From contig DPJB01000034.1 of NCBI GenBank assembly GCA_003543245.1, forward strand, positions 18,358 to 50,157: a DNA stretch of 31,800 bases, given 5' to 3'. Positions 31,786 through 31,800 of the stretch are shown here, piece by piece. Position 1 is the first letter of the stretch, and every line of letters starts with the position of its first letter. Below the pieces are notes generated by a model. It made no database searches. It saw only the letters and a list, made by a program, of their open reading frames with translations, and was not told the origin of the DNA. The DNA is from Moraxellaceae bacterium. GTDB taxonomy: Bacteria; Pseudomonadota; Gammaproteobacteria; Pseudomonadales; Moraxellaceae. Made by a program: the position numbers and the translations under genes.

Positions 31786-31800
31786 GCGCCCCACACCGAC

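Overview
The window is about 32 kb of dense, conserved chromosome from a Gammaproteobacterium of the Pseudomonadales/Moraxellales group. Neighbourhoods match Pseudomonas (dksA-gluQ-cbrX-cbrA-cbrB-crcZ-pcnB-folK-panB, mrcB-lpoP, argC...erpA-anmK-tyrS-rrn). The DUF6091-type transporter set and the HemJ-type protoporphyrinogen oxidase suggest a Moraxellaceae-like member rather than Pseudomonas itself; this placement is inference. I see no mobile elements, CRISPR arrays, phage genes or tRNAs.

Layout: (1) 1-5308, the 3' end of pnp, then a three-gene transport locus (lipoprotein, putative solute-binding protein, fused TRAP-type permease). (2) 5449-6190, a secreted START-domain protein ending in a terminator shared with panD. 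(3) 6205-10364 (minus strand), pantothenate and folate genes panD, panC, panB and folK, with pcnB at the head. (4) 10365-10986, a gene-free 622 bp gap that reads as a CrcZ-type regulatory RNA: a sigma-54 promoter, a perfect IHF site, three upstream GTTAC boxes, five exact AACAAGAA motifs and a terminal hairpin. (5) 10987-17683 (minus strand), cbrB, cbrA, the 58-aa cbrX, gluQ, and a dksA carrying a 232-residue Pro/Ala/Lys-rich N-terminal tail. (6) 17792-19200 (minus strand), a Rieske protein and a PfkB-family kinase. (7) 19297-22193 (plus strand), PBP1b and its probable lipoprotein activator LpoP. (8) 22201-26516 (minus strand), the tightly packed hemJ-thiD-thiE-hemL-DUF3108 cluster. (9) 26658-29267 (plus strand), argC, a DUF6776-like membrane protein, a bactofilin and erpA. 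(10) 29283-30392 (minus strand), anmK. (11) 30484-31800 (plus strand), tyrS followed by a strong promoter typical of an rRNA operon starting just past the window.

The most coherent story is a carbon-status circuit. CbrA (a transporter-like sensor kinase) and CbrB (a sigma-54 activator) would switch on the adjacent CrcZ-like RNA, whose A-rich motifs would titrate Hfq/Crc. The TRAP-type transport locus at the left end carries similar A-rich motifs just before its start codons, so it may be a target of that circuit. GTTAC boxes resembling the presumed CbrB sites recur ahead of cbrX and in the panD leader. CrcZ-type RNAs are best known from Pseudomonas and its close relatives, so confirming one here would extend the system if the host lies outside that genus.
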